A program made the position numbers and the translations under genes. Of a stretch of 64,000 bases of DNA, positions 61,545-64,000 are shown piece after piece. This stretch comes from Fratercula arctica (lineage: Eukaryota; Chordata; Aves; Charadriiformes; Alcidae), in the NCBI GenBank assembly GCA_947846985.1, contig CANTUZ010000011.1:29445589-29509588 (forward strand). Reading direction: 5' to 3'. Every line of letters starts with the position of its first letter. The first letter of the stretch is position 1. Below the pieces are notes generated by a model. That model did no database searches, was not told the origin of the DNA, and saw only the letters and a list, made by a program, of their open reading frames with translations.

Positions 61545-64000
61545 GTAAAAAAGTTGGTTTTGGGACCGGAAGCTTCCCCATGCAGCAATACAGCTGCATT
61601 ACAGGACTATGAATAGTGTGCTAAAAAATACAGATAACGGCGCGGACATCGAGGATCAGAGGCGATCCAAGAGGAAAATGATTTTTCTGTGAACCACTGG
61701 ATTGACTTTTCTGTTCCTGACCTACGCTCAGGTTTGATCAGTCTTGAGTGGGTGCTTTCTCGAGGCAGTTCAGCACAGAAATGCCGATGTGGTAATGCTG
61801 CACATTGCGGTCCTGAACTTTGAACATCTGACTCCTAAATCGGAATTTGTGGTGAGATTTAGATACTTGAAATATTATTCCTAACAGTACACTCCCACAG
61901 TAGGGTGAGAAGGAAAGTGTAAATGAAACAAATAGCTAATACTGAAGGCTGATTTTTATTCTTTTAAGCTCAGATTTCTAAAATATCTGATTCTGCACTG
62001 CAGGATAGTAGTCCATGTTTAATTAACGTTCACAGGCTGGAATCATAGCCCGGTACGTTCTAACACTTCCTTTTGCAGATGGAGGTGCAGTTGCTCTTTT
62101 CTTTTTGAACAACAGGAGAAGAAATCAGTCTGCGTGTATTGAGTAGAAGTTATTTCTAGAGATGCATGTTGGCATGCTGGGGTCATTGGTCCCCTTTGCA
62201 GACAGAAGTAGAATATCTACTGAGAGAATATTGATCAGGCGTAGGCATTGGAGCAACGCCAGCTGACCATCCCTGCCAACGTGGACTTATGCTTTTGTGC
62301 TTAGCCAGAACTTAAGTTGCTGTAGATTTTTTTTTTTTTTTTTAACTAATGAAAATCTGTCGAAGGGCTTTGATCATCTTTTCCATCTCCTGTACCTAAG
62401 CATCTCTGCTGAAGTCCCAATTTCAACATTTTGCTGCTTTTTGTGAATCTGGCTTTATCTCGTTTGTCTCTTTTTTCCAGTGCTTCCAGCCATTTTCTGC
62501 ACGTTCATTGTGTCTGTGCTATTAGCTCCTCTAAATACCACCTTCCTGTGAAAATTGCATCACTGTAATGGTATACCCCTGTGCAACAGTAAGTGACAAA
62601 ATGTTGTGACTTTTTGAATAGAGGAGGATATTGTTTGCAGCAGAATTTCAGGGCAAAATCAGGAAGAAAACTTACAGTACAAAATAAGCACGAGTCAACT
62701 TCATATTGTAAGCTCTTTGCAGTTTTAACTCCTTGCATGTTTTTAAGGCACATAGTACCTTGACAGCTCAACTGTACTAGCGAGAGTCATCTGCAATATT
62801 TAAAACATTCTTCCTGGATCTTTTTGCACTCCTTAGACCTAGGTTGTGTGGACCTCTTGTTTGTAGCGGTCTGGGTTTATGTTCTTTCCAAGACCCACAG
62901 GAAAAGAAGTGGTTGTCTCCTTCTACTTAATGATCTTATAAGCTTCAAGTCGTTAACATGCCTAAAGGAACACAGACCTGGAGAAGCAGAGATGCAACAT
63001 ACCTTGTCTGGGGCAGAAGGGAGGCAGGATGGGACTTGAGATTCATGCTAGAAAACCCGATTGTTTCCTTCCTTGTCTGATGCTAGTAGATAGACACTGT
63101 TATGCTTGTCTTCATTTGTATGAGTTTTAGCTGTTCTTAGGACATTACACAAAGATTTGTTTGTGCATCTTTGAGTTGTTGTACAGTGCATGCTTCGTAT
63201 GATGATCAAGGTTTGGTTGAGATGTAATTTAGTTCTGAAACTTGTATTAGTGCCGGAGAAGCGGGTGCACTAAAGTCTTAGATACGCAACTTAGCTGATG
63301 ATTATCACTATGCTAAATAGATTCTTCTGTCTGCTACAGCGCAATCAGCGGGTCTTAATTTTGGTGATGAAACTTCCTGAGTTTAAACAATTTTAAAACA
63401 AAAAGGCATTTCAGTAGCTCTCAGATATATAACATCTGCATACCCAACATTTGACTTGTAAATGTATCCTCCTTCTATTGTATAGTCTTTATATATATTA
63501 CTGCTTAACACTAGCTGCTTACACCGGGGCTAATGAAGCTCTGCTAATTGAGACAGTGGGGCAAAGTAGAAGGTAGCATGGAATGGACCTGAAACAGTCA
63601 TTTATGCTTGTAGCTGTGCCATTCCTGGCTTTGACTGGCCAAAAATGTAGACTGCTTTAGCCTAAATGCAACACAACTCATTCCTCGTTAATTTGGAAAA
63701 GGTAATGGAGGTGAGGCTTATTCTGGATGTCATCTCTAAGCATGTGGAGGGAAAGAAGGTTATTGTGAGTGGATTGACCAAGGGGAAAACATGCTTAACC
63801 AATCTGCTAGCCTTCTGTGATGGCATGACTGGCTAGGTGGATGAGGGAGAGCACTGGGTGTTGTCTACCTCGACTTTAGCAAAGCTTCTGACAGTGTTTC
63901 GCCTAATGTCCTGATAGGTAAGTTTAGGAAGTGTGGGTTAGATGAGTGGACAGTGGGGTGGATTGAGAACTGGCTGAATGGCAGTGCTCAGAGGGTTGTG
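61545..64000 (+). other. SUCLG2: SUCLG2 intron 9, partial
   Basis: The intron begins GTAAAA and runs past the window end. It has a short CpG cluster just after the exon (about 61635-61670), a T17 run around 62327-62343, and a CR1 element from about 63698. If retained, the frame would run 23 codons past exon 9 to a TAG at 61614-61616. I found no further SUCLG2 exon up to 64000. Confidence 0.88.
63698..64000 (+). mobile_element. CR1 LINE, internal reverse-transcriptase fragment, 5'-truncated
   Basis: The DNA follows avian CR1 ORF2: GAGGTGAGGCTTATTCTGGA, a GACCAAGGGGAAAACATGCT line, then VVYLDFSKASDSVSPNVLIG and LDEWTVGWIENWLNGSAQRV when translated from about 63859. These are the reverse-transcriptase segments around DFSKAFD and WI.NWL. 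The phenylalanine of the usual DFSKAFD is serine here, consistent with a decaying copy. It is in the same orientation as SUCLG2 and continues beyond the window; the left edge is approximate and reflects the usual 5' truncation. Confidence 0.92.

Noticed and set aside
1..64000. tRNA, rRNA, snRNA, CRISPR or bacterial/phage modules
   Set aside because: No internal promoter box pattern (GGTTCGANTCC), no regularly spaced repeats and no operon-like coding density; the window is a vertebrate gene body.

Overview
This window is vertebrate nuclear DNA, most likely from a bird. It carries the middle of one split gene on the + strand: SUCLG2, the beta subunit of mitochondrial GDP-forming succinyl-CoA ligase. 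Eight short exons, each with an AG acceptor and a GT donor, join into one open frame of 978 nt (326 codons) with no stop or frameshift. The bird assignment rests on the AT-rich, repeat-poor introns and on three fragments of CR1, the dominant LINE of birds (also found in other sauropsids). One of these ends in the characteristic repeated TTCTATGA motif.

Layout: 1-11386 is intron upstream of the first visible exon (probably intron 1). Exon 2 is 11387-11528. A 32.5 kb intron follows (11529-43988). Exons 3 and 4 (43989-44088 and 44216-44306) are separated by only 127 bp. Exons 5 to 9 are at 50273-50425, 51411-51500, 53908-54004, 59686-59847 and 61402-61544. From 61545 to the window end is intron again, and the last ~310 bases are a 5'-truncated CR1 LINE. 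The first exon (start codon and most of the mitochondrial targeting peptide) and the last exons (rest of the CoA-ligase domain and the stop) lie outside the window. Exon numbers assume one coding exon upstream, as in mammals.

The encoded part covers, in order, the start of the mature protein, the ATP-grasp nucleotide-binding region with its glycine-rich GGRGKG loop, the metal-ligand region (EVNPF and FDAKINFD) and the start of the CoA-ligase domain (NGAGLAM, FLDLGGG). SUCLG2 pairs with the alpha subunit SUCLG1 in the mitochondrial matrix and couples succinyl-CoA cleavage to GTP formation in the citric acid cycle.

I found no second protein-coding gene, no RNA gene, no CRISPR and no bacterial or viral system. 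The remaining open reading frames are short, have no recognisable domains and look like chance frames. The points worth checking are non-coding: a paired octamer/SOX cluster near 2.8 kb, a near-perfect 30-bp palindrome at 9.46 kb, G-quadruplex-capable runs in intron 2, CpG-dense patches in otherwise AT-rich intron, two short tandem duplications and one possible 27-nt microexon. I see no evidence here for an undescribed biological system.
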